Positions 34,070 through 43,462 are shown, counted from the first letter of the stretch. The stretch is 64,000 bases of DNA from Aminithiophilus ramosus (GCF_018069705.1 NZ_CP072943.1:2047453-2111452), one strand, 5' to 3'. The notes: generated by a model from the letters alone, not told the origin. A program made the numbers and translations.

Positions 34070-36306
34070 CGCTTTTCTCCTCCTAATTTATCTGAAAGGG
34101 TCACGTAGAGCGCATGACGGGTCCCCCAACCGAGGGCCTCGCCGGCGAAGGCGACGACGTCGTCAAGGGCGCCGGGACCGCCGAGACGTTCCCTGCCGAC
34201 CTGGGACATGCGCCGCCAGAGCGAGGGATCGTCGAGGATGGCCCCGACGGCATCGGCCAGGACTTCGGGCCGGGGCGCCACCAGCCGCTCGGCCTCGCCC
34301 AGAAGCTTCCGTTGGACCTCCTTGCCCTTCTCCTCGATGGAGACGACGGGCAGCCCCAGACCGGCGCAGATCTGATTGGCCGTCCCACCGAGGCCGAGGA
34401 CGAGGCGGCAGTGCGGAGCCGCTTCGGCCACCGTTCCCCTGTGGAGGACGACGGTCGCCCCCTCGCCGTCGACGAGGGCCCCTCCCTCGATGCGCCACCG
34501 GGGGAGTCCCTCAAGAAGCCGGGCCAACTCGAGCGTCGGGGCGGGGACGAGGAGGAAATCCCTCCGGCCTCGACGGAAGAGAAGCCGGACCGTCTCCAGA
34601 AGGAGGCGAATGTCGCCGTAGGCCCTGTCACGGCTGCCGGGAAGGATGAGGATCCTCTCCGGAGAGGGAGGCAGATCGAGCTCCCCATCTTTATTATCCC
34701 CGATGAGGTCCATGATGGGATTGCCGGAGAAACGGACTTCGAGGCCCCTGAGGCGAAGTTCCTGAGCCGTCGCCTCGTCGCGGGTCCAGACGGCGCGACA
34801 GCGGAGACCGAGGAGCCAGCTTTCGAGACGGAGATGGCCCGACAGGAGGGTCGTCTTCGCCGTGGCGACGAGAACCGGCTTCCGTCCCTGTCCCCAGAGG
34901 GCGTGAAGGAAAAGGTAGACGTCGCCGATGCAGAGAGGCGTGCGGCAGCGACCGCGAAGGCTCCGCCAGGAGCGGAGCTGGGCCATGACCTGGGGCAGAA
35001 GTCCCGCCCGGAGATCTCGCCAGAACTCCCGGAGGCTGTATTTGACGACGCCGCCGCTGGGCGTCACCGACGGAGGCGGGACGATGGGGATCTCCCTGGC
35101 CCGGTAGGGCGTGCCCTTGCCGACGAGGGGAAAGGCCACCACCTCGGCGGCGGGGAAACGCCTTCGAAGCCGCAGGGCCAATTCGACGGCCATGGCGTCC
35201 TCTCCGTGGCCGTTGGCGGCGACGACCAGCCTGGGGCGCAGAGCCTCGACGAGAGATCGCCAGAACCGGGATTCGTCGTCGACGACGGAGACGACGCGGG
35301 GGACGAAGAGGGGAAGCCGGGGACGCCAGCGAGGAGGGACATTGTAGACGTCTTTCTCGGTACAGACCAGGAAATCGGCGCCCAGGCGCAACGCCTCCTC
35401 CTCCAGGGCGACCAGTTCGTCGGCGGTGAAACGATGGTGATCGAGGAAGAAGCGCTCTCCGGCCAGATCGAGAGCTTGGCCGGCAAGAAAGGTCCGAAAG
35501 CTGGAGGGACTTCCGATGGCGCAGAAGGCGAAGGCCCGTCCCTCGGGCGTCACGGCCTCGCCCCAGGACCCGGCCCAGCCGATCCACCTCTCGAGGCGGA
35601 GCCGGGAGAGGAAGAGACGATCCTTTCCGACGAGGGACGAAAGGGACTCCACGAGATCGGCCAGCCTCCCCGAAGAGACCTGATCGTACTTGGTGACCAC
35701 CACCAGATGGGCCCGGCGAATCCCTTCCTTTGCCTCCCTGAGCGTTCCGGCGGGGACGACATGGCCGTTGCCGAAGGGACAGCAGGCATCGACGAGGGCG
35801 ATGTCGACGTCGCGATCGAGGCGACGGTGCTGGAAGGCGTCGTCGGCCACGGCGACGGAGGCGCCCTCCCTGGCCAGCAGGGCCGCGCTGACCCGCCGAT
35901 CGGGAAAGACGACGACGGGGACCTGGGGAAGGTGTCGCGAGAGGAGGAGGGGCTCGTCGCCGACGGCGGACCGATCCCCTTCTCCTCCGCGAAGAACGAC
36001 GGGCTCGCCCGCCCTGCCGCCGTAGCCGCGCGAAAGGATTCCCGGCGCGAATCCCATCGACTGGAGGCGGCAGGCGAGCATCTCGACGAAGGGAGTCTTG
36101 TTCGTCCCCCCGACGGTGAGGTTGCCCACGCTGATGACGGGAAGGGGAACCTCCTCCACGGACAGCAGGCCATGATCGAAGAGGACGTTGCGGATGCGGG
36201 AATAGCCCCTCCCGATGACCCCCGCCGGGAGGAGGAGGGCCCAGGGGGAGAGGAAGCTCCTCTCCCCGCGGGCGAAACGGAGGTAGCTGTCGATGGCTCT
36301 ACGCAT
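34066..36306 (-). CDS. lpxK: Fusion: tetraacyldisaccharide 4'-kinase (LpxK) + lipid-A-disaccharide-synthase-related glycosyltransferase
   Basis: 746 aa, about twice a normal LpxK. Residues ~1-335 are LpxK: FLSPWALLLPAGVIGRGYSRIRN, VISVGNLTVGGTNKTPFVEML, SRGYGG, VAVADDAFQHRRLDRDVDIALVDA, FFLDHHRFTADELV and FLVCTEKDV. The P-loop reads GGTNKTP where most LpxK have GGTGKTP. Residues ~360-730 start VVAANGHGEDAMAVELALRL and include CIGDVYLFLHAL, VWTRDEATAQELRLRGL, SGNPIMDLI, ILILPGSRDRAYG and LGLGGTANQICAGLGLPVVSI: a GT-B fold like the 'lipid-A-disaccharide synthase-related' family. Overlaps msbA by 8 bp. Confidence 0.88.
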   Translation of the reverse strand: MRRAIDSYLRFARGERSFLSPWALLLPAGVIGRGYSRIRNVLFDHGLLSVEEVPLPVISVGNLTVGGTNKTPFVEMLACRLQSMGFAPGILSRGYGGRAGEPVVLRGGEGDRSAVGDEPLLLSRHLPQVPVVVFPDRRVSAALLAREGASVAVADDAFQHRRLDRDVDIALVDACCPFGNGHVVPAGTLREAKEGIRRAHLVVVTKYDQVSSGRLADLVESLSSLVGKDRLFLSRLRLERWIGWAGSWGEAVTPEGRAFAFCAIGSPSSFRTFLAGQALDLAGERFFLDHHRFTADELVALEEEALRLGADFLVCTEKDVYNVPPRWRPRLPLFVPRVVSVVDDESRFWRSLVEALRPRLVVAANGHGEDAMAVELALRLRRRFPAAEVVAFPLVGKGTPYRAREIPIVPPPSVTPSGGVVKYSLREFWRDLRAGLLPQVMAQLRSWRSLRGRCRTPLCIGDVYLFLHALWGQGRKPVLVATAKTTLLSGHLRLESWLLGLRCRAVWTRDEATAQELRLRGLEVRFSGNPIMDLIGDNKDGELDLPPSPERILILPGSRDRAYGDIRLLLETVRLLFRRGRRDFLLVPAPTLELARLLEGLPRWRIEGGALVDGEGATVVLHRGTVAEAAPHCRLVLGLGGTANQICAGLGLPVVSIEEKGKEVQRKLLGEAERLVAPRPEVLADAVGAILDDPSLWRRMSQVGRERLGGPGALDDVVAFAGEALGWGTRHALYVTLSDKLGGEKR

Positions 36307-38044
36307 CGTCGAGGCCGAACTGGAGGGAATAGAGCCGTCGGTACCGCCCGTCCCGGGCCATGAGGACCTCGTGACTCCCCTCTTCGACGACGGAACCGCC
36401 TTCGATGACGACGATTCGGTCGGCCTGGCGCACCGTCGAGAGGCGATGGGCGATGATCAGCGACGTCCGCCCCCGTGCGGCCCTGTGCATGGCCTCCTGA
36501 ATCTGCTGCTCCACCGAGGCGTCGAGCGAGGAGGTGGCCTCGTCCATGATGAGGATCTTGGGGTTACGCACGAGGGCCCTGGCGATGGCGACGCGCTGAC
36601 GCTGGCCGCCGCTGAGGGTCACGCCCCTCTGGCCCACCTCCGTCGCCAGCCCTGCCGGGAGGGAGGCCACGAAGTCGGAAAGACCGGCCTCGTCGAGGGC
36701 CCGGCCGATCGCCTCTTCCGTCGCCTCGGGACAGCCGTAGGCGACGTTGAAGGCCAGGCTCCCCTTGAGCAGCAGCGGGTCTTGGGGAACGATGCCGATC
36801 CGTCGCCTCAGGGCCGTCATCTCCAGGTCCCGGACATCGTGACCGTCGATGAGGACCCTGCCCCGCTGAGGATCGTAGAGACGGGGAATGAGGTCGGCCA
36901 CCGTCGACTTCCCCGCCCCCGTCGTCCCCACGAGGGCCACCGTCTCGCCGGGGGCGATGTGAAGCGAGATCCCCTGAAGGACCCACCTCCCCGCCTCGTA
37001 GGCGAACCAGACGTCCTCGAAGCGGATATCGCCCCTGAGGACATCGAGCAGGACGGGATTTCGGGGAGGGGGTACGTCGGAGGTCTTCCCCATGACGTCG
37101 AAGATACGGTCCACGGCGGCCAGCCCCTGCTGGACCTGGCTGACGACGCGGCTCACGGCCTGGATGGGCTGGACGAGGAGGATCAGGTAGCCCAGAAAGG
37201 CGATCAGCTCGCCCGGCGTGAGCCGACCGGCGATGACGTCCCGTCCTCCCAGCCAGAGGATGAGGGCCAGAGCGGCGATGAGGATGAACTCCACCGTCCC
37301 CGAGAGGGCCGCGTGGACCTGAGTGCCCCTCATGAGGGAGCGGAAGTTGGCCCGATTCTGATCGTTGAAGCGGTTCAGCTCCTCCTCCTCCGTGGCGAAG
37401 ATACGCACGATGCGGATCGACGAGAGAGCCTCCTCGGCGATGGCCGAAAGGCGGGCCAGCTGCTCCTGGATCTCGTGGCCGACGCGGCGGAGCTTCCGGG
37501 CCGCCCTGTCGATGACCCATCCCGCCAGAGGGAGGACGAGAAAGGTGACGAGGGTGAGACGCCAGTTGAGGTAGAAAAGGAAACCCAACATGGCGACGAA
37601 GCTCACGGACTGGATGACGAGATCGACGAGGACCGTCGTCACCAGAGACTGGAGGACGTTGACGTCGTTGGTCACCCGAGAGAGGAGTTCGCCGACGCGC
37701 GTGGCGTGAAAGTAGCGGAAGGAGAGGCCCTGCATGTGTTCGTAGAGCTTGAGGCGGATATCCATGACGACGCGCTGACCGATCCAGTTCATGAGGTACT
37801 GGTGGCCGTAGCCGGCGAGCCCCTTGAGGAAGAAGAGAGCCACCACTCCCAGAGAAAGACCGTTGAGAAGAGCCATGTTTTTCTTGATGAGCACGTCGTC
37901 GACGACGTTTTTCAGCAGCCAGGGCGGGGCGACGTTACAGGCCGAGGCCACGATCATGCAGATCAGGGCCAGTCCGAGGCGGTTCGTGTAAGGGCGAACC
38001 TGCCGGAGAAGGCGAAGGTAGACGGAAGACCGCAATGAGTTCAT
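36299..38044 (-). CDS. msbA: Lipid A flippase, MsbA-type ABC transporter
   Basis: 581 aa from the ATG at 38044, which overlaps the upstream stop as TGATG; GAGGAGATG lies upstream. Six predicted transmembrane helices in the first ~315 residues, then one ATPase domain with Walker A GTTGAGKST, signature LSGGQRQRVAIARAL, Walker B ILIMDEATSSLD and the H-loop IIAHRLST. Homodimeric exporters of this type flip lipid A-core across the inner membrane. The location between lpxB-like and lpxK genes supports this over a drug exporter. Confidence 0.93.
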   Translation of the reverse strand: MNSLRSSVYLRLLRQVRPYTNRLGLALICMIVASACNVAPPWLLKNVVDDVLIKKNMALLNGLSLGVVALFFLKGLAGYGHQYLMNWIGQRVVMDIRLKLYEHMQGLSFRYFHATRVGELLSRVTNDVNVLQSLVTTVLVDLVIQSVSFVAMLGFLFYLNWRLTLVTFLVLPLAGWVIDRAARKLRRVGHEIQEQLARLSAIAEEALSSIRIVRIFATEEEELNRFNDQNRANFRSLMRGTQVHAALSGTVEFILIAALALILWLGGRDVIAGRLTPGELIAFLGYLILLVQPIQAVSRVVSQVQQGLAAVDRIFDVMGKTSDVPPPRNPVLLDVLRGDIRFEDVWFAYEAGRWVLQGISLHIAPGETVALVGTTGAGKSTVADLIPRLYDPQRGRVLIDGHDVRDLEMTALRRRIGIVPQDPLLLKGSLAFNVAYGCPEATEEAIGRALDEAGLSDFVASLPAGLATEVGQRGVTLSGGQRQRVAIARALVRNPKILIMDEATSSLDASVEQQIQEAMHRAARGRTSLIIAHRLSTVRQADRIVVIEGGSVVEEGSHEVLMARDGRYRRLYSLQFGLDDA

Positions 38045-39138
38045 CAGCTCGAAATCATCTCCTCGAGGGAAGAGGCCAGGCGAAGGGCCCCGTCGACGCC
38101 GCTCTCGTCGGCGAGGGCACGGAGCCCTCGCCGGCTCGTCTCCAGGCCGGCGCCGTCGTCGAGACCTTCGACGACGAGAGCGGCCAGCTCGCGCGGGCCG
38201 AAATCGCCGACGGACTCCCGAAGCAGCGCCCTGCCGGCGATCATGTTGGGAAGGGCCAGAAACCCCGTCCTGGCAGCCCGGGCCCGGAGATACCGTTCCT
38301 TTCCCCAGGCTCCCAGACCGGGAATGGCGGCGATCCACTGCTTGACCCCTCCGAGAGGGACCTGGCGGAGGAAGGAAAAGGGAACGGCCACGATGGCCGG
38401 GACGGCGCGGTGAAGGAGTTCGAGCGTGTTGGTCCCCGGCTGGGTCACGGCGAAATCGGCGCCGCCCAGGACGGCCCCGGCGCCGAGCAAGGTGGGACAA
38501 AGTCCCCGCTCTCTCCAGAGGGCGAACTCCTCGTCGTCGGAGAAGGGTGACATGAGCGTTCTCAAGCCCATATCGGGATAGACCTGCCGAAGCGCCCGGG
38601 CCAGCTCGGCGACGAAGGGGAGAGCGACGCGGCGGATGAAGGGGCGGCTCCCGGGATAGAAGACGATGCGGGGCGATTCGCGGCGCTCCCAGGAGGAGGA
38701 GGGACCGTCCAGCTCCAGGGCGGAGGCGACGAGATCGCCGACGACGGCAGGATGGCCCTTAAGGGAAAACGCCATGGCGTCGAAGGCCGTGAAGAGGGCG
38801 CGACAGCGGTCCAGTCCCTTTTTGGGACCGTAGGTATAGGCTGCCAGGGGAATGCCCCGGCGGGCCGCCCAGCGGCCGAAAAGCAGGTCACCGCCGAGAT
38901 GGACGATGGCGTCGGCGTCGGCTCCGTCGAGAGAGGCCAAAAGAGAAAGGGCGTTTGCCGGAGGCCGGACGCGCACCGGAAGTCGCGAGGCGACGAGGGC
39001 CTCTCTGCCGCTGGCGAAGGGACAGGGAAGAAGCTGGAGGTCGACGGCGTGTCCCCTGCGATGAAGAGCCGTCGCCAGGGGGCGGACCCACCCCCAGAGT
39101 TCGCCGGGACCGTTGGCCATGAGCAGGAAACGCTTCAC
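38044..39138 (-). CDS. LpxB-like glycosyltransferase paralogue, function unknown
   Basis: 364 aa from a GTG at 39138 (GTGA overlap with the lpxB stop). Begins VKRFLLMANGPGELWGWVRPLATALHRRGHAVDL. Later: DADAIVHLGGDLLFGRWAARRGIPLAAYTYGPKKGLDR, RIVFYPGSRP, FAVTQPGTNTLELLHRAVPAIVAVPF and MIAGRALLRESVG. This is a GT-B sugar transferase with the LpxB-style C-terminal PGTxTLEL motif, but it is clearly distinct from the true lpxB next door. Likely acts on the nascent lipid A or core; the donor is unknown. Confidence 0.8.
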   Translation of the reverse strand: MKRFLLMANGPGELWGWVRPLATALHRRGHAVDLQLLPCPFASGREALVASRLPVRVRPPANALSLLASLDGADADAIVHLGGDLLFGRWAARRGIPLAAYTYGPKKGLDRCRALFTAFDAMAFSLKGHPAVVGDLVASALELDGPSSSWERRESPRIVFYPGSRPFIRRVALPFVAELARALRQVYPDMGLRTLMSPFSDDEEFALWRERGLCPTLLGAGAVLGGADFAVTQPGTNTLELLHRAVPAIVAVPFSFLRQVPLGGVKQWIAAIPGLGAWGKERYLRARAARTGFLALPNMIAGRALLRESVGDFGPRELAALVVEGLDDGAGLETSRRGLRALADESGVDGALRLASSLEEMISS

Positions 39139-40253
39139 CGGAACCCCACCTCCAGAACCGTCTCGGCCCAGAAGTCCAGGGCGCCCGCCGATCCCAGCTC
39201 TCTCCGCCGCGCCACAGCCATCTTTTCGTGAAGAGTCCGACGGTAGGCGCCGTCGTCGCCGTAGCGCCTCAGGGCCTGGAGGACGGCTTCCGTCGTCCAG
39301 CGGGACTGAAGCAGCTCGGGGTAGAGTTCCTCGCCGGCGACGATGTTGGGCATCGCCACATGGCGCAGGGTACAGAAACGCCGCGCCGCGAACCAGGTCA
39401 GAGGGGCGACGCGATAGCCGATGACGGCGAAGCGATCGAGGAGGAGGGCCTCGACGGCCACGGTCCCGCTGGCGGCGACGGCACAACGGGACCGGGCGAG
39501 AAGCTCCCGGGCCGGCCCCTCGTAAAACCGCCGCCCCTCCAGAAGGGAAAGGAGCCTCAGACGGACCGGACCGGACAGACCGGGGGCCACGGAAAAGACG
39601 GGCTCCTCGCCCTCACGGGCCAGAGCGTCGGCCACCTCCGCCAGGACGGGCATGAGGCTGTCGATCTCGCTGCGTCGCGAGCCGGGCAGAAGGGCCACGG
39701 GAGCGGGAGGGAAGGACGAGGCCAGCGCCGGATCGGGCCGCCAGCGGCGATAGCTGTCCAGAAGGGGGTTCCCCTTCCAGCGGCTGTCGAGACCGAGTTC
39801 CCTGAAAAGGCGGTTCTCGAAGCCGTAGAGGGGGAGGCAGAGGATCGAGCAGGCCCGAAGCGTTTCGGCCCGCCCCGGCCTCCAGGCCCAGAGCGTCGGA
39901 GGGGCCACGTGAACGATGGCCCCTCCGTAGCCGTCCTTCCTAAGGCTTCTGGCCAGGGGGAGATTGAAGTCGGGACTGTCGACGAGGACGACGGCGGAAG
40001 GGCGACGGCGACGGACCTCCTCGACGAGCGTCCTCTTCAGCCGCCAGAGGCGGGGCAAGGCGGGCAGGACCTCGGTGAGGCCGAAAAGCTCGAGCTCGCT
40101 CGAGGGGCGGAAGGCCTCGGCCCCGGCGGCCCGGGCCTGAGGGCCGACGAGCCCCCAGCAGCTCAGGTCGGAGACCCTCGCTTTCAGGGCCGCCAGAAGG
40201 CCGGCCGCGTAGAAGTCGCCCGAGGCCTCGCCGCAGCTCAGGAAAAGAGACAA
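39135..40253 (-). CDS. lpxB: Lipid-A-disaccharide synthase
   Basis: 372 aa from a TTG at 40253 that lies inside the lpxI 3' end (16-bp overlap); no ATG alternative exists near. Joins UDP-diacyl-GlcN and lipid X. Motifs LSCGEASGDFYAAGLL, VLVDSPDFNLPLARSLR, HVAPPTLWAWRPGRAETL, LLPGSRRSEIDSLMPVL, AASGTVAVEALLLDRFAVIGYRV and NIVAGEELYPELLQ. Peripheral inner-membrane enzyme. Confidence 0.95.
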   Translation of the reverse strand: MSLFLSCGEASGDFYAAGLLAALKARVSDLSCWGLVGPQARAAGAEAFRPSSELELFGLTEVLPALPRLWRLKRTLVEEVRRRRPSAVVLVDSPDFNLPLARSLRKDGYGGAIVHVAPPTLWAWRPGRAETLRACSILCLPLYGFENRLFRELGLDSRWKGNPLLDSYRRWRPDPALASSFPPAPVALLPGSRRSEIDSLMPVLAEVADALAREGEEPVFSVAPGLSGPVRLRLLSLLEGRRFYEGPARELLARSRCAVAASGTVAVEALLLDRFAVIGYRVAPLTWFAARRFCTLRHVAMPNIVAGEELYPELLQSRWTTEAVLQALRRYGDDGAYRRTLHEKMAVARRRELGSAGALDFWAETVLEVGFR

Positions 40254-41053
40254 TGGTGGATCCCCACGACGGCCATCTCCTCCTCTTCGGCGAAACGCCG
40301 AAAGGCCTCGGACTCGAGGATGATCGTCCTCCTGGCCTCGACGGCGAGGCAGCGCAGCCCCGCCCGGGCCATGTTGCGAAGCGTCGCCGGCCCCACCGTC
40401 GGCAGGTCGTAGCGCTCGTCCTGATCGATGCGCATCATCTTGACGACGACGCCCTGACGGACCAGGCCTCCGGCTCGCAGCAGCGTGGCGTCGGTCCCCT
40501 CCATGGCCTCGACGGCGACGACGGCCCGGGAGCTGACGATGACGGTCTGACCGAACGACAGAGGCAACACCGTCGAAGCCACCTCGCGGCCGTAATGGAT
40601 GTCGGCCGCCTCCTCTTCCGTCGGATTCCGCCCGGCCAGAGGACCGGCCGCGGCCATGAGATCGATGATCAGATCCCGGTAGGGCAGGACGGTGATGCCG
40701 TAGGACTCGATGGCGGCGACGACGGCGCCGAGGAGGCTGTGGTCGTCGCGAGAGGGCAGATGCTGAAGGAGACGTTTCAGTCCCTCATCCATGAGGGACG
40801 GCTTGTACATCACCGTCTTGGGGACGACGCCGGCGAGGATGACCTTCGTCAGCCCCCGCCGCCCCAGGTCGGCCAAAGCCTGGCCCAGTTCGAGGCGGGG
40901 AAGGGCGACCAGATCGAGAGCGTAGCGGGAGAGAGAACCCTCGACTGCGCCCAGGGCGTAGACGACGGGAGGGACTCCCCTGTCGGTGAGCCTTCGGGCG
41001 ATTTCGAGGGGCAGCTTCCCCTCTCCCGCGAAGAGTGCGACCGTCGATTCCAT
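40238..41053 (-). CDS. lpxI: UDP-2,3-diacylglucosamine pyrophosphatase, LpxI type
   Basis: 271 aa. Family DUF1009/LpxI: VALFAGEGKLPLEIARRLTDRG at the N-terminus, LTKVILAGVVPKTVM, DDHSLLGAVVAAIESYGI and GTDATLLRAGGLVRQGVVVKMMRIDQDERYDLPTVG in the C-terminal domain with its conserved aspartates. Hydrolyses UDP-2,3-diacyl-GlcN to lipid X. Replaces LpxH, which is not seen. The order lpxI-lpxB is common in this type of cluster. Confidence 0.95.
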   Translation of the reverse strand: MESTVALFAGEGKLPLEIARRLTDRGVPPVVYALGAVEGSLSRYALDLVALPRLELGQALADLGRRGLTKVILAGVVPKTVMYKPSLMDEGLKRLLQHLPSRDDHSLLGAVVAAIESYGITVLPYRDLIIDLMAAAGPLAGRNPTEEEAADIHYGREVASTVLPLSFGQTVIVSSRAVVAVEAMEGTDATLLRAGGLVRQGVVVKMMRIDQDERYDLPTVGPATLRNMARAGLRCLAVEARRTIILESEAFRRFAEEEEMAVVGIHHCLFS

Positions 41054-41065
41054 GGAGGGACCTCC

Positions 41066-42181
41066 TTAGCGATTGGCCCTGCGGACCAGGGCGCCCCCCG
41101 CGATCAGAAAGATCACGTTGGGCGACCAGGCCGCGATAAGAGGGGGAAGGTACCCTCCCTGGCCCAGAGACTGGCAGAAGGACATGATGACGTAGTAGGC
41201 GAAGACGATGACGACGCTCAGGCCGAGGCCGACGCCGGAACCGGAGCCGCTCCTCTGGGGGCGGACTCCCAGGGCGGCGCCGACAAGGGCCAGGACGACG
41301 CTGGCCCAGGGAACGGCGAGGCGAAGATGAAACATCACCCAGAGCGCGCGGACGTCGACCCCCTGCTGGTCGACGAGAGCTATCTGCTCCAGCAGCTCGG
41401 GGACGTTCATCTCCTCGGGCTTGCGCGAGACCCGCTCCAGCTGCTCCGGGGCGAGACGAAGGGTGAGCTTCTGGCGCTGGAAGCGGAAGAGAAGGGAGAC
41501 CTTGCCCGAGGGCTCCACGTCGAAGACCTTGCCGTCGTCGAGCCACCATTCTCCCTCGACCCAGGCTCCCCTCTCGGCCGAAAGGATCTGCCTCAGCCGT
41601 CCCTCCTCGAACTCCTGGAGGAGGACCCCCTCCATCGTCCCCGACCGGGGCTTGAGACGGCTGATGTAGACGACGCGTTTCAGTCTGCCCCCCTCCTCCT
41701 CGCGAAGGAAGACGTGATCCTTGACCAGGGAGATCCTCTGCTTGGCCACTTCATAGCGCAGGACGTTCTCCGCGGCCCGGCTCGTCAGGGGGACGAGAGT
41801 CTCGCCCATGAGCGTGGCCAGAAGAGCCACGGCGACGGAGGCGACGAGGACGGGACGGACGATCCTCTGAAAGGAGATGCCCGAGGCCCGGAAAGCCCCG
41901 ATCTCGCTCGTGGAGGAGAGGCGGGCGAAAGTCAGCAGCGTCGAAAGGAGGGCCGCCATGGGCAGCGTGAGGACGACGACGGCGGGCAGGCTGTAGAGGA
42001 AAAGGCGGACGATGACGTTCAGGGAAACGCCCTGCTCGATGATCAGGTCGGCCAGTTTGAAGAGCAGGTCTCCGGCGACGAGGAGGACGGTGAAGGCCAG
42101 GACGCCGAAGAGGAAGGGCCCCTTCAGCTCCTTGATGATGAACCGGTCCAGAATGCCCCAAGGTCTCCTCCGTAAGGTCAC
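41066..42181 (-). CDS. LptF/LptG-type LPS transporter permease (YjgP/YjgQ)
   Basis: 371 aa from a GTG at 42181 (GTGA overlap with kdsC); a longer frame to 42337 is shadow. Starts WGILDRFIIKELKGPFLFGVLAFTVLLVAGDLLF, has three N-terminal and three C-terminal transmembrane helices around a periplasmic beta-jellyroll (about 130-270), and the conserved ...SSTSEIGAFRASGISF cytoplasmic loop. Extracts LPS from the inner membrane with LptB. Only one such gene is present; it may be a homodimer, or the partner lies elsewhere. Confidence 0.92.
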   Translation of the reverse strand: MTLRRRPWGILDRFIIKELKGPFLFGVLAFTVLLVAGDLLFKLADLIIEQGVSLNVIVRLFLYSLPAVVVLTLPMAALLSTLLTFARLSSTSEIGAFRASGISFQRIVRPVLVASVAVALLATLMGETLVPLTSRAAENVLRYEVAKQRISLVKDHVFLREEEGGRLKRVVYISRLKPRSGTMEGVLLQEFEEGRLRQILSAERGAWVEGEWWLDDGKVFDVEPSGKVSLLFRFQRQKLTLRLAPEQLERVSRKPEEMNVPELLEQIALVDQQGVDVRALWVMFHLRLAVPWASVVLALVGAALGVRPQRSGSGSGVGLGLSVVIVFAYYVIMSFCQSLGQGGYLPPLIAAWSPNVIFLIAGGALVRRANR

Positions 42182-42660
42182 GGAAGGGCCCGCTCCCCGT
42201 TGAGAGAGAGAATCTTCTCGGCGGCCTCGCGGACGGCCCCTCTCCCTCCGCCCAGGGAGGCGACCCAGCCCGCGGCGGCCAGCACCTCCGGTCGGGCGTC
42301 GCAGGGAGCCAGGGAGAGGCCGGCCCAGAGCAGACAATCGAGGTCGTTGACGTCGTCTCCCATGAAGGCGACTTCCGAAGCCTCCAGCCCCAGATCGGCG
42401 GCCACCTTCTTCAGGACGGGCAGCTTCTCGCCGACGCCGTTGTGAACGATGGAGATGCCCAGAGCCCGGGCCCGGGCCTCCGTGGAGGAGGAGGCCCGAC
42501 CGCTGATGAGGGCGAGGGCGACGCCGCTCTCCCTCAGCCGGACAAGTCCCATGCCGTCGCGGATATCGAAGCGTTTGAACTCGTTGCCCGCCCCGTCGAG
42601 ATAGACTCCCCCGTCCGTCAGCGTTCCGTCGACGTCGAGGGCCAGAAGCCTAATCGCCAT
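42178..42660 (-). CDS. kdsC: Kdo-8-phosphate phosphatase
   Basis: 160 aa from the ATG at 42660, 11 bp inside the lpxA 3' end. C0-type (capless) HAD: motif I LLALDVDGTLTDGGVYLDG, motif II ALISGRAS, a lysine in GVGEKLPVL, motif IV VAFMGDDVNDL. The KdsC hallmark 'FDIRDGMGLVRLRESGV' (K/R-x-F-x-x-x-D-G) is present. Releases Kdo from the KdsA product. A nearby longer start (42696) would lie in lpxA. Confidence 0.94.
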   Translation of the reverse strand: MAIRLLALDVDGTLTDGGVYLDGAGNEFKRFDIRDGMGLVRLRESGVALALISGRASSSTEARARALGISIVHNGVGEKLPVLKKVAADLGLEASEVAFMGDDVNDLDCLLWAGLSLAPCDARPEVLAAAGWVASLGGGRGAVREAAEKILSLNGERALP

Positions 42661-43462
42661 GATCGCCCTCTCGGAAACTGCGGACCCAGGGAGCAAGGCC
42701 TCGGCTCCCCGAGGCGGCGAAGGCGACGATCTCCTCGACGAAAGGATCTCCGGCCATCTCCTCCCGCAGGCGGCTCAGCGCCTCGCGCAGAGGCAGGCCT
42801 CCGTGATAGATCCTCTCGTAAAGGGCACGGATCCTCTCCCGGTCGGCGGACACGAAGCCGTTCCGCCTCAGACCGACGCGATTGAGGCCGTAAATGCGGG
42901 CGGGCCGACCGTCGGCCATGACGAAGGGAGGGACATCTTTGACGATCTTCGAGAGCCCTCCGATCATGCAGTAGCGACCGATGTGGACGAACTGATGGAC
43001 GCCGACCATGCCGCCGAGGGTCACGTTCTCCTCGACGACGACGTGACCGGCCAGACCCACTTTGTTGGCGATGACGACGTTGTCGCCGATGCGGACGTTG
43101 TGGGCGACGTGGACGCCCTCCATGAGAAGGCAGCGGTCACCAACGGACGTAAGGGCGCCCTCGCCCACGGGACGGTTGACCGTGACGAATTCCCGGAGGA
43201 TCACGTCGTCGCCGATGACGACGTCGTTGAGCTCTCCCCGGTAGCCGTGATCCTGAGGGTCTCCGCCGACGACGACATGCTCCGAGAGACGGCAACGCCG
43301 GCCCAGGCGACTCCTCGACCTCACGCGGACGTAGGCGGCCAGCTCCGTGCCGTCTCCGATGACGGCCCCCTCGTCGACGATGGAGTAGGGGCCGACGACG
43401 ACGTCCCTGCCCAACTCGGCCCGGGGCGAGACGAGAGCCGTCGGGTGAATGGCCGTCGTCAT
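42650..43462 (-). CDS. lpxA: UDP-N-acetylglucosamine acyltransferase
   Basis: 270 aa, left-handed beta-helix of hexapeptide repeats (IHPTALVSPRAELGRDVVVG...). The catalytic histidine is in EGVHVAHNVRIGDNVVIANK. The C-terminal helical region RRNGFVSADRERIRALYERIYH is standard. First step of lipid A synthesis, adding the 3-O-acyl chain. Chain length cannot be read from the sequence. Coupled to fabZ (ATGA). Confidence 0.97.
   Translation of the reverse strand: MTTAIHPTALVSPRAELGRDVVVGPYSIVDEGAVIGDGTELAAYVRVRSRSRLGRRCRLSEHVVVGGDPQDHGYRGELNDVVIGDDVILREFVTVNRPVGEGALTSVGDRCLLMEGVHVAHNVRIGDNVVIANKVGLAGHVVVEENVTLGGMVGVHQFVHIGRYCMIGGLSKIVKDVPPFVMADGRPARIYGLNRVGLRRNGFVSADRERIRALYERIYHGGLPLREALSRLREEMAGDPFVEEIVAFAASGSRGLAPWVRSFREGDHGD

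Noticed and set aside
34114..36363. 749-aa plus-strand frame opposite the lpxK fusion
   Set aside because: Reverse-complement shadow of GC-rich coding DNA (Asp/Glu/Gly/Arg-rich); the minus-strand frame matches known families throughout.
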